From Acetobacter sp. UBA5411 (GTDB taxonomy: Bacteria > Pseudomonadota > Alphaproteobacteria > Acetobacterales > Acetobacteraceae): DNA of 43,714 bases. Shown here piece by piece: positions 7,878-15,670 of the stretch. Below the pieces are notes generated by a model. It was not told the origin of the DNA and did no database searches. It saw only the letters and a list, made by a program, of their open reading frames with translations. The stretch's first letter is position 1. Each line of letters starts with the position of its first letter. The DNA lies in assembly GCF_002409645.1 (NCBI RefSeq), contig NZ_DHNR01000005.1, positions 289,193 through 332,906 of the forward strand. The letters run 5' to 3'. A program made the position numbers and the translations under genes.

Positions 7878-9524
7878 ATGAACGCTCATCATTTCTGGAA
7901 CGGTGTCGAAATGCGCACCGTCATGGCCTCCGCCGACCCTGATGCTCCGGCACGCGCCATTACGCTGCCCGCCGACTGGGATGACGAGGCCGCCTCCGCA
8001 CTCGCAGAAATCGTTACCGGAATCGGTGCGGTTTCCCTGCCGCGAGAATCCGCACGCTGGATCGACTCCTTTACATCCGGTGCGCCGCAACCGGATGGAC
8101 AGAGCGCAGCGCCATCACGCGGCGAGATCATCAGCGGGCGCTCGCTCGCATGGCTCCTGATCCTGAGACAGGCCGCGCCGACGCTTGCCGTCTGGCATGG
8201 GGCTTCCGACAGACGGCCCGGATTTGTGCTCAACCTCGCCGCCTTTGTCCTGCCGGGCGAAGACTTTGCCGCCGAGACGTTTGTTGCGGCGCTTCGTCTG
8301 CTATGCCTCGTTCTGCGCACGGATGCCCGCGTCAAGGCAGCGCGACGGAACGGCGAACTGCCGCTCGACGAGGCAATGCCTTCCGAGCCGACGCTGTTTG
8401 ATCTGCCTGTCGCTTCACAGACGACAGAGTCCGCCCCAGCAGAAGCCGACATGACGGGCAATCTGCTTCCGGATGCACCGCTTCCGATTGTGGGTGAAAT
8501 CCTGTTGACCAATCTGGACGCCTGCCTCGCCGCGCTTGGACTGGATTATGACAGTGATGATGGGCGTGACGCCGCATGTTCGATCGTCGCACTGACGACA
8601 CTTGTTTCCCGTGAGGGCACAGGGTGCGACCACCTCCCTCTCATGCCGCATCGCCATGTCCTGCCGGGCCTGTCCGCTGCAATCCGGGATGCCTGGTCGC
8701 GGGCCGCTGTGGATACTGAAGCACCGGAAGCCCGCATTGAAACCGGCTTTTCCTCACCCGGTCCTGTCGATGCGCTGCTCGGTTGCGAAGCCTGTGGCCT
8801 CGCCCCCATCTTTTCCCCGCTTGGACCTGATGGACAGCTTGCCGCAAGCACGCTCAATCGACTGGCTGCACGGGGCCTGTCGGTGGAAACGGCCCTCGCC
8901 GCTTCTCTCGCAGGTGAAAGTCCGCTGCTTCTGCCGACGACCGACGCGCATATGCGGATGTATCGCGCCCTCGCCGGATTTGTGGACCGCGTTCCGGCCC
9001 GTCCTGATCCGACGATGGCGCCGCCGCCCCGCATCCTGCCACGCGGCACGTTGCAGCCGCTTCCCGAGCGTCATACCGGCATCGCCCAGAAAGCTTCCGT
9101 CGGCGGTCATCGCTTCTTCCTGCGAACGGCTGAATATGAAGACGGCACGCTTGGCGAGATTGCCCTGACACCGGCCCGCGAAAGCGCGATGGTGCGTGGT
9201 CTGATGGAGAGCTTCAGTCAGGCCGTGAGCATCGGTCTGCAATATGGCGCGCCGCTGGAGGATTTCGTCGAGCGGTTCGCCTACTCATCCTTCGGTCCCG
9301 CAGGCACTGTCGAGGGCGATCCGGTCACATCCTACGCCACGTCGATTCTGGATTATGCGTTCCGCGCCCTGTCCAATCTGTATCTGCAACAGCGTCTGCC
9401 CGACGCGCCGCACGAGGATGACAATCAGGGTAATTCACCGCTTCTGCCGTTCGACTTCAAAAGCGGAGAGACACCCAAACCTTCAACGCCGGGTGGACGG
9501 CGTGGATTGCGACTGGTCAGTTAG
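7878..9524 (+). CDS. NrdJ-like TSCPD protein, apparently inactive class II ribonucleotide reductase relative
   Basis: This 548-residue protein matches, in order, blocks from the C-terminal half of vitamin B12-dependent ribonucleotide reductase (NrdJ). Residues 117-143 align with the CNLASLNL active-site strand and following helix, but the cysteine is replaced (LNLAAFVL). LDYDSDDGR (222-230) matches the NrdJ PYDSDEGR block. CEACGLAPIF (303-312) matches its CDTTGIEPDF block. QKASVGGHRFFLRTAEYEDG (404-423) through ATSILDYAFRAL (487-498) matches the TSCPD tail. The N-terminal catalytic half and the radical cysteine appear missing, so reductase activity is unlikely. The reading frame is intact and long, so a retained non-catalytic role is inferred. 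It lies divergent from the NDUFA12 gene. Confidence 0.75.
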   Translation: MNAHHFWNGVEMRTVMASADPDAPARAITLPADWDDEAASALAEIVTGIGAVSLPRESARWIDSFTSGAPQPDGQSAAPSRGEIISGRSLAWLLILRQAAPTLAVWHGASDRRPGFVLNLAAFVLPGEDFAAETFVAALRLLCLVLRTDARVKAARRNGELPLDEAMPSEPTLFDLPVASQTTESAPAEADMTGNLLPDAPLPIVGEILLTNLDACLAALGLDYDSDDGRDAACSIVALTTLVSREGTGCDHLPLMPHRHVLPGLSAAIRDAWSRAAVDTEAPEARIETGFSSPGPVDALLGCEACGLAPIFSPLGPDGQLAASTLNRLAARGLSVETALAASLAGESPLLLPTTDAHMRMYRALAGFVDRVPARPDPTMAPPPRILPRGTLQPLPERHTGIAQKASVGGHRFFLRTAEYEDGTLGEIALTPARESAMVRGLMESFSQAVSIGLQYGAPLEDFVERFAYSSFGPAGTVEGDPVTSYATSILDYAFRALSNLYLQQRLPDAPHEDDNQGNSPLLPFDFKSGETPKPSTPGGRRGLRLVS

Positions 9525-9555
9525 GTTCAAAATCCACTTGAGAGAAGAATGACAA

Positions 9556-9589
9556 TTCACCGCTTGATCGATGAAGATCAAGCGGTGAA
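9556..9589. terminator. Perfect 14-bp hairpin after the NrdJ-like gene
   Basis: Arms 9556-9569 and 9576-9589 pair perfectly around a 6-base loop, 32 bases after the stop. The downstream T-run is weak. It probably stabilises or ends the transcript. Confidence 0.6.
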
Positions 9590-10024
9590 CGTAAATGTTT
9601 CTGCTGTCTGAAAGCCTGATGGAACGGATTAAGCCGTTTTGTCTCTGACGCACCCAGTTCCGCACGTGGATGACCGTCGTGTTCTGAGCGGAATTGTTTA
9701 CGTGATCGGTAACGGTCTTCAGCCGAAAAGACGCGCCGGGCAGACGCCTCTTTACCCAAAAGAGGGCTTTTCCTGCCACATCGAGTGCACAAAGAGCGGG
9801 CTGAACTGAAAGCGGTATGTCGTATATAGCGCTCAGGGCTAACCAGTTCAGCAACATCTGATCACAGGTAGCGACTTCAAGGCCACCGATGTTTTACTGA
9901 CGGTCTGTCGGAAGAGACGGAAAAAGTTCGTTTGAAGCAGGCTCTATGTCAGCAACCGGATCAGATGCCCACCTGCAAAACGAAGCATCAGAGCGCGTTT
10001 CCATCAAAGAAGAATCGCACATAA

Positions 10025-10055
10025 AGCCACCTGACCGTTTAACGGTCAGGTGGCT
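10025..10055. terminator. Bidirectional-looking terminator after DUF4142 gene
   Basis: Arms 10025-10039 and 10041-10055 form a near-complete palindrome, effectively a 12-bp stem with a GTTTAAC loop. Read leftward, it lies just past the DUF4142 stop and is followed by TTTAT; read rightward, by GTTTCG. Confidence 0.75.
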
Positions 10056-10092
10056 GTTTCGTATTAAATCCAACCAGCGGTTAAATTCGTAG

Positions 10093-10614
10093 TTATTCCG
10101 GAAGTGCTTTCGCCATTTTCAAATGTTCCTCAAGAGCAGGTATCGTATCCCCAGCCCATTTTTTCAATGCTTCATTTTCACCGCTTTTCGCGTATCGTTT
10201 GAAAAGCGACAGCGCGTTCTCATGAGCAGAAATCTGATCCATACGATACTGCCTTACAAAACTATCGCCATGAAGACCGTTCAATGTGTCCAGTTTTGTC
10301 TTGTGTGTGTCATCAATAGAAGTCGGAAGGATACTTCCCTTACTGTTCTCACCAACAATCTGCTTCAGTTCAGATGATGTTTTCTGATGATCTGCGATCA
10401 TTCTTGATGCAAATGCTTTAAGAGAGGCATTTGACAAAGCCATCTGACTGGACTGAATCTCAAAAAGATCACTCCAGGCAACACTCTGAATGAAATCATC
10501 CGTTTTGGGAGCAACTCCCATCATGGAGTTCAGACCCGTTTTCTCCGGAAGTGACTGTGCCAAAGCGGGCGTAGAAAAACACAACGCTATAGCGAACAAA
10601 TACGATATTTTCAT
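10093..10614 (-). CDS. DUF4142 exported stress protein
   Basis: This 173-residue periplasmic protein has a signal peptide (MKISYLFAIA, cleavage likely after ALA at 17-19). A helical DUF4142 domain follows, a ferritin-like fold family found in many proteobacteria with no settled function. Visible family features are the AWSDLFEIQSSQMAL start of the domain, IADHQKTSSEL and the late helix ending ALEEHLKMAKAL. The start at 10614 was chosen over an upstream ATG at 10674 because it begins the signal peptide and has AAAGGA at good spacing. The gene opens an A+T-richer block of stress genes. Confidence 0.88.
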   Translation of the reverse strand: MKISYLFAIALCFSTPALAQSLPEKTGLNSMMGVAPKTDDFIQSVAWSDLFEIQSSQMALSNASLKAFASRMIADHQKTSSELKQIVGENSKGSILPTSIDDTHKTKLDTLNGLHGDSFVRQYRMDQISAHENALSLFKRYAKSGENEALKKWAGDTIPALEEHLKMAKALPE

Positions 10615-10917
10615 AGGAGTTTCCTTTTTCAAACCGTGATGCTTATTTAGACAATCCTGGAAATAAAGCCTCAATCATACGATCGCCTTTGACTATATTT
10701 TCCAGATTTTACAGTTTCCCATAAGCTTCGTTTTCTACAGGGCGAAAAACAAAACTTATGGGTGATAGACGGCTAAGAGAGTAAAATTCTGAACGATATG
10801 TTCATCTGAAAGTTGCGCATTTCCGCCTCAATAAATCCGATACAAAGCATTTTTTCTGCATCGAGAAACTTTCTTTCTTGATGGTCTTTGGAACTATACC
10901 CTCAAGGAGAAAATTCC

Positions 10918-11769
10918 ATGCCAAATGAAGAAAAATTCCCACCCCAGAAGCAATCTGTTCCGGGTGACACACAAAAAATGAATCCAACTCCCGATCACGG
11001 AGAGGAAAGTTACCGAGGTTCAAACAAGCTTTCGGGCAAAGTCGCTTTGATAACTGGCGCTGATTCAGGAATAGGTCGAGCTGTCGCGATCGCCTTTGCT
11101 CGCGAAGGTGCTGACATTGCAATTGCTTATTATACAGAAGACAAAGATGCAAAGACGACAGCTGATTGGGTTCAACAGGCAGGTCGTCGTGCCCTCCTCA
11201 TTCCGGGTGATATCCAGCAACAATCCCATTGCAATGAGATAATACAAAAAACAATCGATGAATTTGGACGGCTGGACATTCTTGTCAACAATGCCGCTCA
11301 CCAGAAATCCGTGAATAATATTTCCGAAATAGATGAGAAAGAACTCGACACAACATTTCGCACTAATTTTTATAGTATGTTCTTTTTGTGTCAGGCGGCA
11401 TTGCCGCACCTGCAAAGTGGGGCCTCAATTATTAATACGAGTTCCATTAACGCCGCTCAGCCATCTCCTCATCTGCCTGCTTATGCGGCCACAAAGGCAG
11501 CTATTTCCAATTTTACGGCTGGTCTTGCTCAAATGCTGGCTGAACGCAATATCCGCGTTAATGCTGTTGCACCAGGCCCTGTCTGGACACCTCTCATTCC
11601 GTCTACAATTCCGGAAGAAGCCATTACTGAATTTGGTAAAAACACCCCTATGGGCCGAGCAGCTCAACCAGCAGAACTGGCAGCCGCATACGTGCTGTTT
11701 GCTTCAGATGAGAGCAGTTATACGACCGGAGCAGTAATTCCTGTAACCGGAGGCAGATCAATGCTCTGA
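10918..11769 (+). CDS. General-stress SDR oxidoreductase (YghA/YdaD-like)
   Basis: This 283-residue short-chain dehydrogenase has the roughly 40-residue N-terminal extension typical of the YghA/YdaD/YhxC group. Its cofactor motif TGADSGIG lies at 46-53; NNAA follows the third strand; the catalytic Tyr and Lys sit in PAYAATKAAIS; and the C-terminus is PVTGGRSML. Members are induced by general stress in Bacillus and enterobacteria, and their true substrates are not settled. The start at 10918 is fixed by AAGGAG eight bases upstream; an earlier ATG at 10888 has none. Codon use is more A+T rich than the housekeeping genes. Confidence 0.88.
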   Translation: MPNEEKFPPQKQSVPGDTQKMNPTPDHGEESYRGSNKLSGKVALITGADSGIGRAVAIAFAREGADIAIAYYTEDKDAKTTADWVQQAGRRALLIPGDIQQQSHCNEIIQKTIDEFGRLDILVNNAAHQKSVNNISEIDEKELDTTFRTNFYSMFFLCQAALPHLQSGASIINTSSINAAQPSPHLPAYAATKAAISNFTAGLAQMLAERNIRVNAVAPGPVWTPLIPSTIPEEAITEFGKNTPMGRAAQPAELAAAYVLFASDESSYTTGAVIPVTGGRSML

Positions 11770-12105
11770 CAGTAGAGCCTCTCAACAGGTGAAATTTATA
11801 GAAACCATTGCTTCACGGGGCCATCACAGGCCCTGTGATTTTTTTAAATATAATTCTATAGACAACAACCGTGTCATTATCTGCCTTCCTGAAATTCTCA
11901 TCCTCATCATTCAAAAATATCTTTTACCCAATACATCCCAAGAAACCCTACCATGAGTTAAAAAACACATCACGTTGGTCGTAATATCGCTTCGTCCATA
12001 TCACAGATCACACACTAACGTCCGTTTCCAACGCTTCTCTTCAGACTATGTTGAACCAGATAACTCCTTATTCAGTCACTCTGTTTACATATATATCCGA
12101 AGAGA
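11770..12105. other. Intergenic region between convergent SDR and ThDP-enzyme genes
   Basis: Holds the SDR terminator at 11814-11845. The remaining 260 bases are A+T rich and show no gene, repeat or clear terminator for the leftward gene. Confidence 0.5.
11814..11845 (+). terminator. Rho-independent terminator of the stress SDR gene
   Basis: A 9-bp stem (11814-11822 with 11829-11837, one G-T pair) and 6-base loop are followed by ATTTTTTT. Confidence 0.88.
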
Positions 12106-13893
12106 TCACGATTTGTGTGAAGGCAGAATGGAAGCAAGCATTTCCTTTGCCGATCCCATGATGACACTGGCACGCTCAGGTTCCGTCGGTAAAGAAGACA
12201 GGAATGCTTTTGCCTGCTGCAAAGTAATATGCGGAGGCAGCGGCGGCACGTTGGGATCTGTACGCGCTTCAAGAATGACCGGACGGTCGGCAGTCAGAAC
12301 TTCGTCCCACGCGGCAGCTACTTTTTCGGGATCATCAACATAGATACCCTTTAGTCCCAGCAGTTCGGCATATTTGTGATAGGGAAAATCCGGAATGGAT
12401 TGTGTAGATTCCGTCTTTCCCTTGCCAAGCTGAATACGTTCTTCCCATGTCACCTGACTGAGATCCTGATTATTCAAAACAAGAACAATCAGTTTCGGAT
12501 TCGACCACTGTTTCCAGTATTTGGAAATTGTAATCATGACATTCAGGCCGTTCATCTGCATGGCGCCGTCACCCATACACGCAATGACGGTACGCTCAGG
12601 ATAAGCCATCTTCCCTGCCATCGCGTAAGGTGTTCCTGCTCCGAGCGACGCCAGTCCACCCGACAGGGAGGCTTTCATTCCACGGCGCATTTTGAGATCA
12701 CGCGCGTACCAGTTGGCGACGGAACCAGAGTCAGCAGTGATGATGGCGTTCTCGGGCAAGCGTGGCGAAAGTTCCCAGAATACACGCTGAGGGTTGAGAG
12801 GCTGGGCGCTGGTCATGGCGCGTGCTTCCAGAACCTTCCACCAATCGGCGACTTCTTTCTCGATCTGTACGCGCCACGACCGGTCCTCGTTGCGGTGAAG
12901 CAGCGGGATCAGGGCGCGCAGGGTTGCCGCGCTATCGCCCTGAAGATTGATTTCCATGGGGTAACGCAGTGACAGGTTGGCTCCATTGATGTCGATCTGC
13001 ACACCACGCGCCTGTCCCGGTTTCGGCAGAAATTCGCTGTAGGGAAACGATGATCCGACCATCAGAAACGTGTCGCATCCCTTCATGAGATCCCATGAAG
13101 GCTTCGTACCCAGCAGGCCGATCGAACCCGTGACAAAGGGTAGTTCATCGGGAACCGCGGCTTTTCCCAGAAGCGCCTTGGCGATGCCAGCACCGAGAAT
13201 TTCCGCGATCTCCAGTAGTTCATCTGTTGCCTCAAGGGCACCGGCCCCCACAAGGATGGCGATTTTCTTTCCTGCATTAAGTATATCAGCTGCCGCGCGA
13301 AGACCTGCGTCCTCTGGTACTTTGCTGCCAATTGTCGTTCCGATGCCTGTATGGGTCGAACCATGCTCCATCGGCGGATCGGAATAGGACAACTCCTGCA
13401 AATCATTGGGCACAATGACGACCGTAGGCGACCGTTTATCACGGGCAATACGTACGGCACGATCAATGGCATGCCGCATTTGTGATGGTTCAGTGACTGT
13501 CACAATGTATTCGCATGCCACATCCTTGCAGAGCGATTGCAGATCGACTTCCTGCTGATAATTCGAGCCAATTGCCGTTCGCGCTTGCTGACCCATGATC
13601 GCCACGACGCCGACATGATCGAGTTTAGCATCGTAAAGTCCGTTCAGAAGATGGATTGCGCCCGGTCCGGATGTGGCGAAACACAGCCCCACCTGCCCGG
13701 TAAACTTGGCATGAGCCGTAGCCATGAAAGCCGCCATTTCTTCATGTCTTACTTGAATATATTCAATGTGGCCTGCATCAACTTCCTTCTGCAAAGCGAT
13801 ATCAATGCCACCAGCACCATCACCAGGATAACCGTAAGCACGCTTGAGGCCCCATTCCTGAAGACGTTTCCATAGGAATTCGCTGACGTTCAT
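12106..13893 (-). CDS. Thiamine-diphosphate enzyme, pyruvate oxidase (PoxB)-like
   Basis: This 595-residue protein has the three-domain layout of the ThDP-dependent pyruvate oxidase / acetolactate synthase family. The N-terminal PYR domain carries the catalytic glutamate in VRHEEMAAFMA (Glu51/52) and the FATSGPGAIHLLNGLYDA segment. The middle domain (about 190-330) follows. The C-terminal PP domain carries the ThDP/Mg motif starting GDGAMQMNG and closing with LNNQDLSQVTWE. It lacks the DEH wording of pyruvate decarboxylase, so PoxB-like is preferred. The expected reaction is oxidative decarboxylation of pyruvate to acetate, but the electron acceptor cannot be read from sequence. It sits in a block of stress genes, which suggests a stationary-phase or stress role. 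Confidence 0.85.
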   Translation of the reverse strand: MNVSEFLWKRLQEWGLKRAYGYPGDGAGGIDIALQKEVDAGHIEYIQVRHEEMAAFMATAHAKFTGQVGLCFATSGPGAIHLLNGLYDAKLDHVGVVAIMGQQARTAIGSNYQQEVDLQSLCKDVACEYIVTVTEPSQMRHAIDRAVRIARDKRSPTVVIVPNDLQELSYSDPPMEHGSTHTGIGTTIGSKVPEDAGLRAAADILNAGKKIAILVGAGALEATDELLEIAEILGAGIAKALLGKAAVPDELPFVTGSIGLLGTKPSWDLMKGCDTFLMVGSSFPYSEFLPKPGQARGVQIDINGANLSLRYPMEINLQGDSAATLRALIPLLHRNEDRSWRVQIEKEVADWWKVLEARAMTSAQPLNPQRVFWELSPRLPENAIITADSGSVANWYARDLKMRRGMKASLSGGLASLGAGTPYAMAGKMAYPERTVIACMGDGAMQMNGLNVMITISKYWKQWSNPKLIVLVLNNQDLSQVTWEERIQLGKGKTESTQSIPDFPYHKYAELLGLKGIYVDDPEKVAAAWDEVLTADRPVILEARTDPNVPPLPPHITLQQAKAFLSSLPTEPERASVIMGSAKEMLASILPSHKS

Positions 13894-14257
13894 CTCGCCC
13901 TCCTTTTTGGAAGAAGTTTATAAAAACCAGAAATGCTTTGTATGATCGTATTTTCTGAGAAAATTCACCCAACGTATCGACAGAAGGAACATCAATCCCT
14001 TCTTATTACAGGAAGATTTTTTCTAATCTTTATCTATAGAACACTATCATCCACCGAATATTACTTCGATATCATCGCAGAGAATTCGTTTTATTTTGAA
14101 ATACAGACTACAAACCACACTGGATAGATCTTCGGTCAAAAAAGATCCAATTTCCGTTTGACCCACCTTGTAAAAGAAGAATTACAGAGACTTTTCCCTG
14201 CTCTCTCCATGTCAAGGAAGGTCAAACCTCTCGCTCAACCGAAGAAGTTCTGCAGCT
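13894..14257. other. A+T-rich intergenic region upstream of the PoxB-like gene
   Basis: About 364 bases. It should hold the leftward promoter of the ThDP-enzyme gene and the 3' end of the DUF892 transcript. CCTCCTTTTTGG just upstream of 13893 reads on the minus strand as a good ribosome binding site (AAGGAGG). No gene is seen. Confidence 0.5.
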
Positions 14258-14761
14258 TCAGACAGCATGCAGGTTCACGCCTTTTTCAGCGATGCGTGTC
14301 AGCTTCTGATCTGCCGACTTCTCTTCCTCAAGTGTCTGCTTCAGGACCGCTGCACAATCGGGGCGACCAAGTTGTGTGGCATAAGCAATAAGGCTGCCGT
14401 AACGGGTTATTTCATAATGTTCCACGGCCTGAGCTGCTGAAAGCATGGCGGCGTCACAAACCTCGGCATCATCACAATCACTGATAATGTCTTTTGCTTC
14501 GGCAAGGATTCCATCCATAGCCGGACACGTGACCCCTTTGACGGGCTGGTCATGCATCTGGAACACCCGCTCCAGCCTACGGACTTGCTCCTCTGTTTCA
14601 GTCAGATGATGCTGAAAAGCCGCTTTCAATTCAGGATCTGTCGCGCTGTCCACCATGGTTGGCAGATTCTTTATGATCTGATTTTCAGCATAATAGATAT
14701 CCTGAAGTGTATGCACGAACAGATCATCAAGAGTCTTTATAGGATGTGAGAAAAAGCCCAT
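14258..14761 (-). CDS. DUF892 ferritin-like protein (YciE/YciF family)
   Basis: This 167-residue all-helical protein matches the YciE/YciF (DUF892) family of ferritin-like proteins induced by osmotic and general stress. Marks include TLDDLFVHTLQDIYYAENQI near the start, AAFQHHLTETEEQVRRLERV, the AVEHYEITRYGSLIAYA helix, and KQTLEEEKSADQKL near the end. The Glu/His pattern fits a di-iron carboxylate site. GAGAAAACCC precedes the ATG. The gene lies downstream of a KGG-repeat protein gene on the same strand; in enterobacteria yciG (KGG) and yciE/yciF are also neighbours, so the pairing is conserved. Confidence 0.92.
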   Translation of the reverse strand: MGFFSHPIKTLDDLFVHTLQDIYYAENQIIKNLPTMVDSATDPELKAAFQHHLTETEEQVRRLERVFQMHDQPVKGVTCPAMDGILAEAKDIISDCDDAEVCDAAMLSAAQAVEHYEITRYGSLIAYATQLGRPDCAAVLKQTLEEEKSADQKLTRIAEKGVNLHAV

Positions 14762-14843
14762 GGGTTTTCTCCATTTTCAAAAACATATCCCTAGCCTCAC
14801 TGGCGCGGGATGATGCGTAAATTGATGGGAACATTTGATTTTC

Positions 14844-14872
14844 GGGAACACCAGCACATCGCCGATGTTCCC
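14844..14872 (-). promoter_or_regulatory. Symmetric GGGAACA element, possible EcfG-type stress promoter
   Basis: GGGAACA at 14844-14850 is inverted as TGTTCCC at 14866-14872. On the minus strand this reads GGAAC, 17 bases, then GTT, matching the alphaproteobacterial general-stress sigma (EcfG) pattern about 85-110 bases before the DUF892 start. Because the arms are palindromic it could equally be a hairpin ending the KGG transcript. Confidence 0.35.
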
Positions 14873-14888
14873 TCTAGCTGACAGCAAA

Positions 14889-15167
14889 TCAGCTCTTCTT
14901 GTGGCTTTGCTGTCCTGCTTTGACATGCTGTTCATGCGTGCCGCCCCGTGTGCTGGAGCCATGCTCGCCTTCCCCTTTCTCGCTATGCGATGTGCCTGCA
15001 TTCTTGTGGCTTTGCTCGCCCGCCTTGACGTGCTGTTCGTGAGTGCCGCCACGCGTACCAGAAGCATGTTCACTTTCGTTCTTTTCGCCATGAGAAGAAC
15101 CAGCATTTTTATGGCTTTGTTCGCCAGCTTTTACATGCTGTTCGTGACTACCACCTTGGTTTGCCAT
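14889..15167 (-). CDS. KGG-type stress protein with three tandem repeats (YciG-like)
   Basis: This 92-residue, very hydrophilic protein is built from tandem copies of the KGG/YciG motif: HEQHVKAGEQSHKNAG preceded by GGS or GGT. Two full 35-residue units (residues 5-39 and 40-74) and one shortened unit (75-92) are present, each 105 bases in DNA. It has no cysteine, few hydrophobic residues and many His, Lys, Glu and Ser, so it is probably disordered. The start at 15167 (MANQGG) is supported by GAGGAATGG upstream, rather than 15221. KGG proteins are stress-induced and often sit with DUF892 genes, as here; molecular function is unknown. Confidence 0.88.
   Translation of the reverse strand: MANQGGSHEQHVKAGEQSHKNAGSSHGEKNESEHASGTRGGTHEQHVKAGEQSHKNAGTSHSEKGEGEHGSSTRGGTHEQHVKAGQQSHKKS
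14892..15155 (-). repeat. 105-bp tandem repeat inside the KGG gene
   Basis: Units at 15155-15051, 15050-14946 and a partial 14945-14892. The first half of each unit is most conserved at protein level, while the linker (SSHGEKNESEHASGTR versus TSHSEKGEGEHGSSTR) has drifted. Confidence 0.85.
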
Positions 15168-15670
15168 TTTTCCATTCCTCTTTTTTGATACAGGGACGAT
15201 TGCACATTCAACCGTCCTCATGACAAACCACCTAGTTTGAATGAAGTTTCGAAAATTCTAGGGAAATTACAAAATATTGAGGAATAAACTGATTAAAAAT
15301 AAAAATGCAAAACAGATTCATGTTTTGAAATCGATAAATTTCCAACCCATGACTGATTGGATTATTTGGCATACTGATTATCAACCTCAGAATACAGACA
15401 GCCGAATCTGATGTGTTACGAAAATTAATTACAATATAAATCATAAATTTTTATAAAATAAACTAAATACACAATAATTTATTATAAAATTTTACATTTC
15501 TTTTTTTGAAATAAATTGAAAATATTCAAATTTTTAATTTAATATACTTCACATAAAAACACCTTTTATTTAACCACAATTAATCAGAGATTCCTTCTTA
15601 TAAATCCTGAAAAAATCTCGAATTATCTTTATCCAATATATTTCTCCACTCTCAAAAAGAATAACTCTTC
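15168..15670. other. Very A+T-rich intergenic region
   Basis: About 500 bases between the KGG gene and rmuC, the most A+T-rich stretch in the window around 15430-15560, with many short A and T runs. It should hold the KGG promoter at its left end. A 70-codon minus frame (15232-15444) has no family features. The composition fits a foreign or silenced (H-NS-like bound) segment, but this is inference. Confidence 0.5.

Larger units (their letters stand above)
9525..10092. other. Intergenic region with two hairpins; possible decayed mobile-element sequence
   Basis: About 570 bases between convergent genes. It holds two strong hairpins, listed separately. The middle (about 9590-10020) contains a 124-codon minus-strand frame (9483-9857) whose wording recalls out-of-frame translations of IS5-type elements, but I cannot place it in a family. 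No confident gene is seen. Confidence 0.4.

Noticed and set aside
7889..8512. 207-codon minus-strand frame inside the NrdJ-like gene
   Set aside because: Antisense shadow of a G+C-rich coding frame; the plus strand matches NrdJ blocks in order and this one matches nothing.
12106..13893. ThDP enzyme considered as pyruvate decarboxylase
   Set aside because: Pyruvate decarboxylase motifs are not seen; overall wording and length fit the pyruvate oxidase-like group better.
14889..15155. Tandem repeats considered as a CRISPR array
   Set aside because: The 105-bp units are in-frame coding repeats of a KGG protein, with no short repeat/spacer pattern and no cas genes.
15430..15600. A+T-rich stretch considered as a replication origin
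   Set aside because: No clustered DnaA boxes or iterons were seen, and no replication gene is adjacent.
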